Shown in pieces: positions 17,719-27,212 of a DNA stretch of 64,000 bases (position 1 is the first letter of the stretch; every line of letters begins with the position of its first letter). Below the pieces are notes generated by a model, which saw only the letters and a program-made list of their open reading frames with translations, was not told the DNA's origin and ran no database searches. Position numbers and translations under genes: made by a program. Source of the DNA: Paraburkholderia phytofirmans PsJN (lineage in GTDB: Bacteria > Pseudomonadota > Gammaproteobacteria > Burkholderiales > Burkholderiaceae); contig NC_010676.1 of NCBI RefSeq assembly GCF_000020125.1, positions 3,562,000-3,625,999 on the forward strand, in the 5' to 3' direction.

Positions 17719-19140
17719 TCAGAAAACACCTAGCACCGACTTCGGCTCCAGAAACGCTTCCAGCCCGAACGTTCCGTATTCACGCCCAATGCCGGATTGC
17801 TTGAAGCCGCCGAACGGCGCGGCCGGTTCGTGAGCCAACGTATTGACCAGGACGCGTCCCGCTTCGATCAGTGACGCGACTTCGTGCGCGCGTTGCGTGT
17901 CCCGCGACAACACATAAGCCTGCAAGCCGTAGCTCGTATCGTTGGCGATCGTGACGGCCTCGTCGATGTCGCCATAGCCGATGATCGACAGCACCGGGCC
18001 GAAAATCTCCTCACGTGCAATCGTCATGTCGTTCGTGACATCGCTGAAGACGGTCGGGCGCACGAACCAGCCCGCTTCGACGCCATCCGGCCGTCCCTCG
18101 CCGCCCGCGATCAGGCGCGCGCCTTCGTCGATCCCGATGCGGATATAACGCTGCACGCGCTCCCATTGCTTCTGGCTGACCATCGGGCCGACGGTTGTTT
18201 GCGGGTCGCGCGGATCGCCTGACTGGCTGCGCGCGACCTCTTCCCGCGCGCGCGTTTCGAACTCCGCGAGCCTTTGCCGCGGCACCAGAATGCGAGTACC
18301 CGCGATACACGCCTGGCCGCTATTCATGAAGCCGGCTTGAATGGCGAGCGGCACCGCGTTGTCGAAGTCCGCATCGTCGAGCACGATCACGGGCGACTTG
18401 CCGCCGAGTTCGAGCGTCACGCGCTTCAACGTGTCGGCCGCCGCGCGTAAAATCGTTTTGCCGACGGCCGTGGAACCCGTGAACGACAGCTTCGCGACAT
18501 CGGGATGCGAACTGATCTCTGCACCCACCGTGTCGCCGCGACCGGTCACGATGTTGAACACGCCCGCGGGCAAGCCCGCTTCATGAAGCGCCTCGCTAAC
18601 GATGCGCGTCTGGATCGCGCTCATCTCGCTCGGCTTGATGACGGCTGTGCAACCCGCGGCCAGAGCGGCGGCGAGCTTGCCGCAGATAAAGCCAGCATCG
18701 CTATTCCACGGCGTGATCAAACCGGCGACACCCAACGGTTGCATCACGACCTCGGCGCTGCCCGCGCGGCGCGTGAATGCATAGTCCTGCAATACCTTCG
18801 CCGCTTCGAGCAGCACGGCGCTCGCATGCCGCGCCATCCAGCGGCCACGCGACACCGGCGCGCCATATTCTTCGGTGATCGCTTCGTAAAGCTGGTCTTC
18901 TTTTGCCACGACCGCTTCATGCAGGCGCTTTAGCATGTCGATGCGTTCACGCGGGCTGGTGCGCGAAAAGGCGGGGAACGCGCGTTTCGCGGCGGCGATG
19001 GCGTCGCGTGCGTCTTGCGCGTCGGCGAGGCGCACCCGGCCGATCACTTGCTCCGTCGCCGGATTGAATAGGTCGAACATTTCGCTGCCGTGCGGCGTGA
19101 CGAACGCGCCGTCGATATAAATCCTGTCGATGATTTGCAT
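17719..19140 (-). CDS. NAD(P)-dependent aldehyde dehydrogenase
   Basis: Aldehyde dehydrogenase superfamily enzyme, 473 residues, oxidising an aldehyde to the acid. It shows the Rossmann block GLITPWNSDAGF, KPSEMS, FTGSTAVGK, the general base in LELGGKSP (Glu), the nucleophile in NSGQACIAGTR (Cys) and EEIFGPV. The N in PWN is kept. The substrate is unknown. The start at 19140 is the family N terminus (MQIIDRIYIDGAFV), and longer in-frame starts run into the LysR region. It is divergent from a LysR gene, the usual arrangement for an inducible single-enzyme operon. Confidence 0.92.
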   Translation of the reverse strand: MQIIDRIYIDGAFVTPHGSEMFDLFNPATEQVIGRVRLADAQDARDAIAAAKRAFPAFSRTSPRERIDMLKRLHEAVVAKEDQLYEAITEEYGAPVSRGRWMARHASAVLLEAAKVLQDYAFTRRAGSAEVVMQPLGVAGLITPWNSDAGFICGKLAAALAAGCTAVIKPSEMSAIQTRIVSEALHEAGLPAGVFNIVTGRGDTVGAEISSHPDVAKLSFTGSTAVGKTILRAAADTLKRVTLELGGKSPVIVLDDADFDNAVPLAIQAGFMNSGQACIAGTRILVPRQRLAEFETRAREEVARSQSGDPRDPQTTVGPMVSQKQWERVQRYIRIGIDEGARLIAGGEGRPDGVEAGWFVRPTVFSDVTNDMTIAREEIFGPVLSIIGYGDIDEAVTIANDTSYGLQAYVLSRDTQRAHEVASLIEAGRVLVNTLAHEPAAPFGGFKQSGIGREYGTFGLEAFLEPKSVLGVF

Positions 19141-19169
19141 GTCTGCTCCAGAGAAGTCTCGAACGAACC

Positions 19170-19181
19170 ACAATAGATTGT
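19170..19181. promoter_or_regulatory. Palindrome in the divergent ALDH/LysR region
   Basis: The 98-base gap between the divergent aldehyde dehydrogenase and LysR genes contains the perfect 12-base palindrome ACAATAGATTGT. LysR regulators often bind such dyads in the shared promoter and regulate both directions. There is no other support for this site. Confidence 0.4.
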
Positions 19182-19238
19182 CGGCATTGCGTTGACTAGC
19201 CGTACAATCGCGCACGTTACGTTGAGCAATTTGGGACA

Positions 19239-20177
19239 ATGAAAACTTCGGGTCTGGGTGAACTGGAGGCGATTCTGGCCGTTGCGCGCCATCGCAGCTT
19301 TCGGGCGGCCGCGACCGACCTCGGCGTGTCGACGTCCGCACTCAGTCATGCGGTGGCGGCGCTCGAAGCGCGTATCGGTGTGCGGCTTTTCAATCGCACG
19401 ACGCGCAGCGTGGCGCTGTCGGAAGCGGGCGCGCAATTCGTCGACAGCGTGGCGCCGGCGCTGTCCACGATCCGCGTCGCAATCGAGCAGGCCGGCAGCT
19501 TTCGCGACACGCTGTCGGGCACGTTGCGCATCAATGCGTCGGTGGGCGCGGCGAAGCAAGCCATGCCGCTCTTCATCGCGTTTTTACAGCGCTATCCCGA
19601 CATGAAGCTCGATCTCGTCACCGAGGGCAGGCTGATCGACATCGTTGTCGATGGTTTCGATGCGGGTATCCGTCTGGCCGAAACGGTGCCGCAGGACATG
19701 ATCGCGGTGCCGTTCGGCGACAAGCAGCGCTTCGCGGTCGTCGGCAGTCCCGCTTACTTCGCGCAGCACAAAGCGCCGCGCACGCCCGCCGATCTGCACG
19801 CGCACCGCTGTATCCGCACCCGCATGCCGAGCGGTGCGATCTATCAATGGGAGTTCGAGCGGCGCGGCGAAACGGTGCGGATCGACGGAAAAGGCGCGCT
19901 GACGCTCGACGAGCCGGGTTTGATGCTGGAAGCGGCGCGCGCCGGACTTGGCGTGACCTATCTGACCGAATGGAATGTCGCCGCGGATCTGCAGGCGGGC
20001 ACGCTGGTGCGCGTGCTTGAAGACTGGACTCCGCCGCTCGACGGGCTGTGTTTGTACTATCCCGGCCGCCGTCACGCGCCCGCCGGGTTACGGGCGCTCA
20101 TCGATATGATCCGCGAGCAGGCCGATACGCAGCGTGAACAGGCGCGGACCAAGCGTAAGGCACGTGGCTCGCGGTAG
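19239..20177 (+). CDS. LysR family transcriptional regulator
   Basis: LysR-type regulator of 312 residues. The N-terminal helix-turn-helix shows [53 protein letters not shown], followed by the periplasmic-binding-like effector domain. It belongs by pattern to the CrgA-like branch ([13 protein letters not shown], then [10 protein letters not shown]). The Lys/Arg-rich C-terminal tail ([14 protein letters not shown]) is unusual but short. It is divergent from the aldehyde dehydrogenase gene, its likely target. Confidence 0.92.
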   Translation: MKTSGLGELEAILAVARHRSFRAAATDLGVSTSALSHAVAALEARIGVRLFNRTTRSVALSEAGAQFVDSVAPALSTIRVAIEQAGSFRDTLSGTLRINASVGAAKQAMPLFIAFLQRYPDMKLDLVTEGRLIDIVVDGFDAGIRLAETVPQDMIAVPFGDKQRFAVVGSPAYFAQHKAPRTPADLHAHRCIRTRMPSGAIYQWEFERRGETVRIDGKGALTLDEPGLMLEAARAGLGVTYLTEWNVAADLQAGTLVRVLEDWTPPLDGLCLYYPGRRHAPAGLRALIDMIREQADTQREQARTKRKARGSR

Positions 20178-20304
20178 GTCATTTTTTCCACCCGGCGAGA
20201 GATCAACTTGTTTCGTCAGTCGAATTAACCCGATCCTCTATGTTTACGCAATAATCGCAATACGCGCGGGTTTCGATTTATCAACCATTAAAAATGCGTA
20301 GGTC

Positions 20305-22239
20305 ATGGCTTTCAGCGAACCAAGGTCTCCATTTTTCAAGTGGGTCGTCTCTTCCTCTCAGGATTTGAGCGCGGATAATCGCCAGATATTGCTTGCCAAT
20401 CTGTTCACGCGAACCGCATCGATCGTGTTCGCGTCGATCTGTGAAATCAGCGTCTGCGCCACCGCTTACTACCTTTATCCCAAGGCTCTTTACGCGAGCT
20501 GGGGCAGTGCCGTTGTTGCATTGCTGATTGCCCGGCTCGTATTGATCTGGTTGTGCTGCTCGCGCAGCGCCAAGGGTCAGCCGACTCCTACCTCCGCGTT
20601 TCTGTTTGCGAGCCTCCTCTGGAGCGTACTGTTCGGCTACGGCACCTTGCTGTGCAATATCAGTGGAGACCAGACACTGTTCCTGCTTGGCAACGTTTGC
20701 GCCGTGGGCGTTATCGGCGGATTGGCCGGACGTAATGCGGGTACCCCTCGGCTCGTATTGCTGCAGATCACGTTCATTCTCGGGTTGCTGGCTGCCGGGG
20801 CGGCGCTGTCGCCCGGCTCCGGCAAACTGGTGCTGCTTTTCCAGGCGCCGTTCTGCGCCGCCGGGTTCTTTACGGTTGCGCTGCGCAGCAATCGCGACAC
20901 GGTCGCGTTGCTTCTGGCGCGGGAAAACAGCCACCGGCTCGCCCATCACGACAGCCTCACCGGTTTGCCCAATCGCGCGCGTATCAGTGAACTGCTGCTC
21001 GAACGCACGGAGATGGGCGCGCTGCGTAAAGACCAATCGTTCGCTGTTCTACTGATCGATCTGGATGGATTCAAGGCCATCAATGACAGCCTGGGCCATG
21101 CCGCCGGCGATCAGATCCTTCAGGAGGCGGCAATTCGCTTGCGTGAAGTGTTGCCGAGCGGCGATCTCGTAGGACGCCTGGCCGGCGATGAGTTCGTGGC
21201 GCTTTCCGATGGCACGGGGCAGGCTCGCGACGTCCGCATTCTGGCGGACCGCATCGTAAAGACTTTGGCGCGCCCGTTCGCGCTGCGCGAGGCGCTGGTG
21301 CATATCGGCGCGAGCGTGGGTGTCTCGCTTTATCCAGAGCACGCGAAAACCGGCCCGCAACTGCTGATTTGCGCCGACCGCGCGTTGTATGCCGTGAAGC
21401 GCAGCGGCAAAAGCGCATTCGCTATTTTCGACGCGGCGAAGCACGCGTCGGATGAAAGCCTGAGTCTTCTGCGCAGCGATCTGGAAGGCGCGCTGCATTC
21501 GTTCAGCGGTTTGCGCATGGAGTACCAGCCCATCGTCGATCTCAGCAGCGGTGCGGTGACCGGTCGCGAGGCGCTGATGCGCTGGACCCACCCCACGCGC
21601 GGCGAACTGTCGCCGTCCGCGTTCATTCCCACCGCTGAACGTACGGGCCTCATTCTGTCCTTGGGCGAGTGGGCTTTGCTGCAATCGTGCAAGGAAGCGG
21701 TGACGTGGCGAGACAAAGTCACCGTCGCCGTGAATGTATCGCCGGTGCAATTGCGGGAGGAGTCGTTTGCTTCGACCGTTTCGGCGATTCTCCGCAAGAC
21801 GAAGCTTCCGCCGCAACGCCTGAATATCGAGGTCACGGAGACGGTGCTGCTGGACGACGATGTCGTGACCCGGCGCAATGTCGGCAGGCTGCGTGCGTTA
21901 GGCATCGGTCTCGCGCTCGACGATTTCGGCACAGGCTTTTCGACCATGTCGACGCTCGTGCGCTTTTCGTTCGACAAGCTCAAGATCGATAGCTCGTTCG
22001 TCAAGGAGTCCGTGCATCGTCGAGAATCGGCGGCGGTAGTGCGCGGGATCGTCGCGTTGGCGCGGGAAATCGGCATACCGACTACGGCTGAAGGCATCGA
22101 GACGCAAGAGCAGCTGGACTTCGTGCGCGTATGCGGATGTACGCATGCTCAAGGCTTTCTGCTCGGCAAGCCGGTGCAAAGCCACGAGATTGCGCGGATC
22201 GAAGAAAAGGTTGCCGCGCATTCCGCGGATAAAGAATGA
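20305..22239 (+). CDS. Membrane GGDEF-EAL protein
   Basis: Cyclic-di-GMP enzyme of 644 residues. The first ~200 residues hold about six hydrophobic segments (a MASE-like membrane sensor I cannot name). A GGDEF domain follows from about 210 (HDSLTGLPNRARI), with the signature reading AGDEF, and then an EAL domain from about 390. The product-inhibition RxxD site before AGDEF is lost (PSGD). The EAL catalytic marks are all present: GREALMRW, NVSPVQL, EVTETVLLDD, LDDFGTG, DKLKID and AEGIET. It is therefore probably a phosphodiesterase, with the GGDEF part active or regulatory. Confidence 0.92.
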   Translation: MAFSEPRSPFFKWVVSSSQDLSADNRQILLANLFTRTASIVFASICEISVCATAYYLYPKALYASWGSAVVALLIARLVLIWLCCSRSAKGQPTPTSAFLFASLLWSVLFGYGTLLCNISGDQTLFLLGNVCAVGVIGGLAGRNAGTPRLVLLQITFILGLLAAGAALSPGSGKLVLLFQAPFCAAGFFTVALRSNRDTVALLLARENSHRLAHHDSLTGLPNRARISELLLERTEMGALRKDQSFAVLLIDLDGFKAINDSLGHAAGDQILQEAAIRLREVLPSGDLVGRLAGDEFVALSDGTGQARDVRILADRIVKTLARPFALREALVHIGASVGVSLYPEHAKTGPQLLICADRALYAVKRSGKSAFAIFDAAKHASDESLSLLRSDLEGALHSFSGLRMEYQPIVDLSSGAVTGREALMRWTHPTRGELSPSAFIPTAERTGLILSLGEWALLQSCKEAVTWRDKVTVAVNVSPVQLREESFASTVSAILRKTKLPPQRLNIEVTETVLLDDDVVTRRNVGRLRALGIGLALDDFGTGFSTMSTLVRFSFDKLKIDSSFVKESVHRRESAAVVRGIVALAREIGIPTTAEGIETQEQLDFVRVCGCTHAQGFLLGKPVQSHEIARIEEKVAAHSADKE

Positions 22240-22245
22240 GCGTTC

Positions 22246-22689
22246 ATGAATGCCGACACTGAGGCGACTATGGAACCTGCCTTGCAATTTCAATTGCGGA
22301 TTACGGTCTCGCCGGAATTGGCCGACACGTTACGTGCTGACCCGACCTGTGCTTCGCATGCCGCACTCCGAAATGTTCTGCGCCGGCACGACGCCACGTT
22401 GAAATGCCAGTTCGATGCATTCGCCGATTATGTAAGCGAAGCAGAACGCGAGGGCACGGAAAACTATCCGCTCTATCAGTGGACCCGCGAGACGATCGAG
22501 AACCCGGAAAAGAAAGCGAAGTACTTGCGCTCGTTTACGGTCTATGTGAATGGCAGCGAAGTTTACGGTAAAGATATTGCCGATATCTTGGAGAACGAAC
22601 TATTGCAGTTGGTCCGTGAAGACGGAATACAACGCGTCTCCCGATTCGATACCAACCCGGCGAATAACCCGCAGCCGCCCCAACGATAG
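22246..22689 (+). CDS. Hypothetical protein, up to 147 residues
   Basis: Unknown protein beginning six bases after the GGDEF-EAL gene, so probably co-transcribed with it. It has QFQLRITVSPELADTLRADP near the start and a YPLYQWTRETIENPEKKAKYLRSFTVYVNG centre, suggesting a small alpha/beta cytoplasmic protein. I know no family. An alternative ATG at 22270 has a better site (GAGG) and would give 139 residues. The Pro/Asn-rich end (NPANNPQPPQR) looks disordered. Confidence 0.65.
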   Translation: MNADTEATMEPALQFQLRITVSPELADTLRADPTCASHAALRNVLRRHDATLKCQFDAFADYVSEAEREGTENYPLYQWTRETIENPEKKAKYLRSFTVYVNGSEVYGKDIADILENELLQLVREDGIQRVSRFDTNPANNPQPPQR

Positions 22690-22825
22690 CCCCGACACTT
22701 ACTAAACGTAAAGTTCGTCGTTCCTTTCAGCGGTGTCAGCTAATCGTCATTTCGGTTTTACATTTGACGACAACGCGTCGACTTCATGAGACGATGCAAG
22801 CTCACTTTTTCTCGAGGAGAGCGAC

Positions 22826-23050
22826 ATGGGACTCTTGGACGAAGCAGGAAAAATCGCGGGCGCGATCGCCGCCGTTGAAGCAGCAGAAAAAGTGGACCCG
22901 GAAGCGGGTTTGCTAACGAAAGGCATCGCCGCTATCGCCGGTTTTGAAGGCGCCGGCAAGCTGGAATCAATGATCGAAAAGAAAGACGACGACAAGCAGG
23001 ACGTCGCCGACAACACCCAGCCTACGGACGACACGAATCCGCAGACGTGA
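22826..23050 (+). CDS. Small hypothetical protein, 74 residues
   Basis: The N-terminal two thirds (GLLDEAGKIAGAIAAVEAAEKVDPEAG, then KGIAAIAGFEGAGKLE) is an alanine/glycine-rich amphipathic helix pattern. The last third is very acidic and polar (EKKDDDKQDVADNTQPTDD) and likely disordered. A good GAGGAGA site precedes the ATG. No family is recognised. Confidence 0.65.
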   Translation: MGLLDEAGKIAGAIAAVEAAEKVDPEAGLLTKGIAAIAGFEGAGKLESMIEKKDDDKQDVADNTQPTDDTNPQT

Positions 23051-23436
23051 GTGATGCTTTGCCGCCGGTCGCATGATCCACGGTGGAATCCATGCGCCGG
23101 CAAATCCGGCGCTCTGTTCTGAGTGTCGTCAATTGTCCGTTCATTCTCTGCATGTGCCGCTGCCCGGCGTTCGCTCGGTGCACACCGGTATTCAACGCGA
23201 AACTCGCTTCTCGTCATCATCGAATCATCGCGTGTCGTTGACGCGCCGTTGCGCTTCGAATGGGGGCGAACGCTTCACGCCTCACGCGGTTTCATCTGAG
23301 TGTCATAGCCTGGCGACTACGATGGCTGGTCGTCTCCGTTACGCGCCGGTTTCCAGCGCACTCGCCGTTCACGAAGAACGCGGTGTGCCCGGCCTGCGCG
23401 TCGGCGTCCTTCCACCTCCGTACAACAACACCAGAC
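23051..23436. other. Intergenic region before the phosphatase gene
   Basis: About 390 bases with no supported gene. Long plus-strand frames run through it into the phosphatase gene but lack a ribosome binding site and coding character. It presumably holds the phosphatase promoter. I could not identify convincing -35/-10 boxes or a Pho box. Confidence 0.4.
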
Positions 23437-25128
23437 ATGTCGAACAGAAAAATCGCTAAGGCTTCGCCGACCGATCAAGGCGCTTCCATCGTCTCGCGTC
23501 GTGGGTTTCTGAAGTTTGCCGGCGCGTCCAGTCTCGCTTCGGCGGCGGGCACGCTTTCATCGGCCGCGCGCGCGGCGAACAGCGTACCCGACGGCACACC
23601 GGAGCAGGTCCATCTGACCTGGGGCAACGATCCGACCCGCGAGGTCACGGTGTCATGGGCGTCGCTTGCGCCGGCGGTCAACCCGCAGGTGCGCGTGAGC
23701 GGCGCACGCGAGGGGAAACATACGGTGCATGGCGTCCAAAGCACCTATACAGACGGCCTCAACGGCGAGATCGTGTTCACATATCACGCGCGTCTGCGAG
23801 ACCTGAAACCCGATACGAGCTACGAATACGAGGTGAGCGCCGACAACGACAGCAACGCGGCGCAACCCTTCACGGCCAGTTTCCGTACTGCGCCGCGCGG
23901 ACGCGCGCCGTTTCGCTGGACCAGCTATGGCGATCTCGCCACGCCGAATACCGGCTGGGTTTTGTCGTCGCCGCAAAGCCGCTTCGCGGTGCAGGCGGTC
24001 GAGCGCTTTCAGCCGCTGTTTCACTTGCTCAACGGCGACCTGTGTTACGCCAATCTGAATCCGACGCACCAGCCGGACGTGTGGCGCGACTTCGGCAACA
24101 ACTGCCAGACGTCCGCGTCGAACCGGCCGTGGATGCCGTGTCCGGGCAACCACGAGCTCGAGTTTCACAACGGCGAACAGGGCCTTGCTTCGTATCTCGC
24201 GCGCTATACGCTGCCGGACAATCACACGCGCTTTCAGGGCCGCTGGTACAGCTTCCGCGTAAGCTCCGTGCTGTTCATTTCGCTTGATGCCGACGATGTC
24301 GTCTATCAGGACGCGGCCGCGTTCGTCGCCGGCCCGGACCCGCTGGTGCCGGTTGCGAGCACCGGCAATCCGCCCATTCAACCCGGCACGTCGCTCTATG
24401 TGCGCGGCTATAGCGCCGGTGAGCAGACGCGCTGGCTCGAGAAGACACTGCATCATGCTGCCGGAGACGACGAGGTCGACTGGATCATCGTGCAGATGCA
24501 TCAGGACGCGCTGAGTTCGTCGAAGACCGGCAACGGGTCCGATAAGGGCATCCGCGAGGCCTGGTTGCCGCTGTTCGATCGCTACGGCGTGGACCTGGTG
24601 CTGTGCGGTCACGATCATGACTACGAGCGCAGCTACCCCGTGCGCGGTTGCAACCACAATAAGGGCACCGACATCGCGACCGGCCGGCCGGTGGATACGT
24701 TGCAGCCGAAACCGGTGATGTCGGCGGTGTCGCCGGGCGCATCGACGTTCGATACGAGCCACGGCACCATTCACCTGATTCTCGGCGGCGGCGGCACGAG
24801 CGCGCCACTGGACGTCTATGGCGTGGATGCCGGCACAGGGCTGCCGCAGGCGCGTATTTTCACGCGGCCCAACCGCCCGGTGGCCGGCGCGACGGCCGGG
24901 ACTTTCGTGCGCGCGAGCGCGGACGCCGTGGAAGACGCGATCTGGTCGGCGCAACGCGATACCGGCACCGGTTACGGTATCGCGGTGTTCGATCATGATC
25001 CGGGGCATCCGGGCGGCGAGACCACGATCACGATGAACTACTATCACGCGCCCGGCGCGGATCAAGTACCGACGCAAAACTACGAATTGTTCGAGACGGT
25101 GGAGTTGAAAAAGAAGCGGCGCGGATAA
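23437..25128 (+). CDS. Tat-exported purple acid phosphatase-like metallophosphoesterase
   Basis: Exported metallophosphoesterase of 563 residues. The twin-arginine signal SRRGFLKFAGASS lies near residues 20-32 (VSRRGFLK fits the Tat motif), followed by an SSAARAA cleavage region. Next comes a fibronectin-like N-terminal domain (VHLTWGNDPTREVTVSWAS, LKPDTSYEYEV) as in purple acid phosphatases. The metal ligands are spread over YGDLAT, NGDLCYAN, PGNHELEF, QMHQDA and CGHDHDYERSYP. It should release phosphate from extracellular monoesters in the periplasm. The start at 23437 gives the proper Tat N terminus. Confidence 0.88.
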   Translation: MSNRKIAKASPTDQGASIVSRRGFLKFAGASSLASAAGTLSSAARAANSVPDGTPEQVHLTWGNDPTREVTVSWASLAPAVNPQVRVSGAREGKHTVHGVQSTYTDGLNGEIVFTYHARLRDLKPDTSYEYEVSADNDSNAAQPFTASFRTAPRGRAPFRWTSYGDLATPNTGWVLSSPQSRFAVQAVERFQPLFHLLNGDLCYANLNPTHQPDVWRDFGNNCQTSASNRPWMPCPGNHELEFHNGEQGLASYLARYTLPDNHTRFQGRWYSFRVSSVLFISLDADDVVYQDAAAFVAGPDPLVPVASTGNPPIQPGTSLYVRGYSAGEQTRWLEKTLHHAAGDDEVDWIIVQMHQDALSSSKTGNGSDKGIREAWLPLFDRYGVDLVLCGHDHDYERSYPVRGCNHNKGTDIATGRPVDTLQPKPVMSAVSPGASTFDTSHGTIHLILGGGGTSAPLDVYGVDAGTGLPQARIFTRPNRPVAGATAGTFVRASADAVEDAIWSAQRDTGTGYGIAVFDHDPGHPGGETTITMNYYHAPGADQVPTQNYELFETVELKKKRRG

Positions 25129-25145
25129 GGTTCGAATGCGCGGTT

Positions 25146-25182
25146 GGCGAGCTGCTCGGGTCTACGGGCAGCTCGCCATTTT
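25146..25182 (+). terminator. Terminator after the phosphatase gene
   Basis: Perfect 10-bp stem GGCGAGCTGC (25146-25155) and GCAGCTCGCC (25168-25177), then ATTTT. It lies 17 bases after the stop codon and is a good intrinsic terminator. Confidence 0.75.
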
Positions 25183-25400
25183 CGTCGGCGCGACTATCAA
25201 TATAATTAGCTATCCGATGGATATTCAGGAAGCCACGGACGATCTTCTATTCATGTTTGGCTTGAAGCAATAGAAGCCTCCGCTCTCGCCACTTCGATCA
25301 TTTTGTTACACGTCTTACCGATGTGGCGAGACGTGGTTACAAAAGCCTTTCAGAAGCGCGGTTATACTCGGCGCCGTCAACAACTGTGAAAGAGCTTTTT

Positions 25401-25841
25401 ATGTCGAAGAAAATCCTCAAGATTGTTGCCGTTGCAGCGCTCACGGCTTCGGCGTCGTTGTCGGCAATGGCCGGCGATATGAACAACGCGCTGGGTGGCG
25501 CGCTCGGCGGCGTGGCCGGCGCTGCGCTGGGCGGCGCGGTAGGCGGCAGCACGGGCGCCGTGCTCGGCGGCGCAGTGGGCGGCGGCGCCGGCGGCGCGGT
25601 CACGTCGAACCGCAGGGAGCGCACGGGTGCCATTATTGGCGGCGCGCTGGGCGGCGGCGCGGGCACGGCGGCCGGCAATGCGATGGGCGGCCGCGGCGGT
25701 GGTCTCGTGGGCGCAGCCTTGGGCGGCGGCGCGGGTTCGGCGCTCGGCGGCAACATCTCGCGCTCCAACTCCTACGCCGACGACTATTCCCGTGGCGGCC
25801 GATCGGGCAAGCGTCATCATAAGCATCGGCATTACGACTGA
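25401..25841 (+). CDS. Exported glycine-zipper protein
   Basis: Secreted small protein of 146 residues. A signal peptide (KKILKIVAVAALTASASLSAMA) is followed by a long run of glycine-zipper repeats (ALGGALGGVAGAALGGAVGG and further copies to about residue 120). The tail is basic and ends in HHKHRHYD, which could bind metal. Such proteins associate with the envelope and are often stress-related, but the role is unknown. The start at 25401 gives the signal peptide; an earlier in-frame start at 25323 does not improve it. Confidence 0.78.
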   Translation: MSKKILKIVAVAALTASASLSAMAGDMNNALGGALGGVAGAALGGAVGGSTGAVLGGAVGGGAGGAVTSNRRERTGAIIGGALGGGAGTAAGNAMGGRGGGLVGAALGGGAGSALGGNISRSNSYADDYSRGGRSGKRHHKHRHYD

Positions 25842-26041
25842 GCGGAGCGCGAGAGGGCGGCGTAGTGCGTAGCGCAGGTACTTGTCTGCGCGCCGCATAT
25901 GCCTGGCAATGAGTAGCCGACGCTCTGCATTGACTTTGCTTCCTCGACGGTTATCGTAAACGGTCCTCGCAGCGCAATCGCATGCCGACACGCGTTGCGA
26001 GAATACTTCACGATTTCTCCGTCCTCAGGAGACGAAAAAAG

Positions 26042-26626
26042 ATGCCACGAGTGTATTGCGCGGGTCCGCTCTTCAACGCAGCCGAACGAAGCGAAATGGA
26101 TTCGATTGCAGCCACGCTGGAGGCTGCCGGTTTGACGACATTTCTTCCGCATCGCGACGGTCTGGAGTTCGCGAAGCTGAAGCCGGAACTCGAGAAGCTC
26201 GGCGCGTCGGTTGAAGAAGCCGCGAAGCTGCTCGACCGCGCCATCTTCAGTCTGGATACGTATCAGTTGCTCAGGCGTTGCGATGTGGTCGTCGCCAATC
26301 TCAACGGCCGCGTTGCCGATGAAGGCACGGTTGTCGAGGCGTCGTTGGCGTGGCACGCGGGCAAACCGCTCGTGCTCTTCAAGGCCGACGCGCGGTCCAT
26401 GCTCAGCGGCTCCGACAATCCCATGCTCACGGGCTTGGGCGATTTCGACGTAGTCGACCAACTGTCCGCGCTGCCGCAGGCTGTTCTGGACGCGATCAAG
26501 CGCGATCGGAGTGGCAGAGTGGAAGGGACGCTTGAAAGCGGTGCGGAGATCGCGTCGCTTCGCGAGAGCGGTGGCGAGTTGAGCGCGCTCGCTAAGACGC
26601 TGTATAGCGCCTTCAAAAAACCATGA
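26042..26626 (+). CDS. Nucleoside 2-deoxyribosyltransferase-like protein
   Basis: Protein of 194 residues with the nucleoside 2-deoxyribosyltransferase fold. The start motif VYCAGPLFNAAER binds the deoxyribose. DVVVANLNGRVADEGTVVEASLAWHAGKPLVLFK carries the Asp and catalytic-type Glu (DEGTVVE). The enzyme class exchanges bases on deoxynucleosides or hydrolyses damaged dNMPs. The start at 26042 follows AGGAG; a longer in-frame start at 25982 adds no conserved residues. It appears monocistronic. Confidence 0.85.
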   Translation: MPRVYCAGPLFNAAERSEMDSIAATLEAAGLTTFLPHRDGLEFAKLKPELEKLGASVEEAAKLLDRAIFSLDTYQLLRRCDVVVANLNGRVADEGTVVEASLAWHAGKPLVLFKADARSMLSGSDNPMLTGLGDFDVVDQLSALPQAVLDAIKRDRSGRVEGTLESGAEIASLRESGGELSALAKTLYSAFKKP

Positions 26627-26771
26627 GCCTCGGTGCCTGCAAGTCAGGCGCTACAAACAGTATCTCGCCTTTGCCCAGCCGGCGAACTTCCGAGCTTTCG
26701 CAGCCGCGGCAACCGCAGCGGCAGAAGCTCCCCCGGCGCAAGTATGAGCTAACGAGCGGCGTCGCGAGTCT

Positions 26772-27158
26772 CTATTTCCTCGCTACCGCATTTGCCTGCG
26801 CACCGCTCTTTCTACAGCCGGCACACATGCCGAACAAAACCAACTGACGTCCCGTCACCGTGAAGTCGAGGCTGTTCGCAATAGACTGCTGTCGCGCCTC
26901 GATTTCCGCATCGAAGAACTCATAGATTCGACCGCAGACCGTGCAGACGAGATGATCGTGCCGGGTTCCGTCATTCAGCTCGTAGACCATGCGACCGTCG
27001 CCAAAGGCCACCCCAGACAATAGATCCGCGTCCACGAGTTGGCCGAGCACACGATAGACCGTGGCGACACTCATGTTGCGTATGTCCTCGTTGAGAAGCT
27101 TATAGACCTGTTCGGCCGTGAAGTGGTCACGAGCGTGCTCTTGAAAAAACTCCAGCAC
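26772..27158 (-). CDS. Fur family metal-dependent regulator, start uncertain
   Basis: Fur/PerR/Zur-type repressor. The winged-helix part reads EFFQEHARDHFTAEQVYKLLN and NMSVATVYRVLGQLVDADLL. The dimerisation domain carries HDHLVCTVCGRIYEF, with a CxxC, and CAGCRK, a second CxxC. The first usual start codon is the GTG at 27158, yet conserved family sequence continues upstream in frame (ILERARLRPTFPRVLVLEFF, back to about 27203). No ATG, GTG or TTG exists there before an in-frame stop at 27296. Either an ATT (27212 or 27203) or CTG is used, or the N terminus is damaged. Confidence 0.82.
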   Translation of the reverse strand: MLEFFQEHARDHFTAEQVYKLLNEDIRNMSVATVYRVLGQLVDADLLSGVAFGDGRMVYELNDGTRHDHLVCTVCGRIYEFFDAEIEARQQSIANSLDFTVTGRQLVLFGMCAGCRKSGAQANAVARK

Positions 27159-27212
27159 CAGGACTCGTGGGAACGTGGGCCGCAGGCGGGCTCGCTCCAG
27201 AATTCTATGAAT

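Noticed and set aside
23073..23459. 128-codon frame before the phosphatase gene
   Set aside because: It has no ribosome binding site and no domain, and it overlaps the Tat signal start out of frame.
25401..25841. Glycine-rich protein as a toxin or bacteriocin
   Set aside because: The signal peptide plus glycine-zipper pattern fits common envelope proteins; no immunity gene or leader of the double-glycine type is present.
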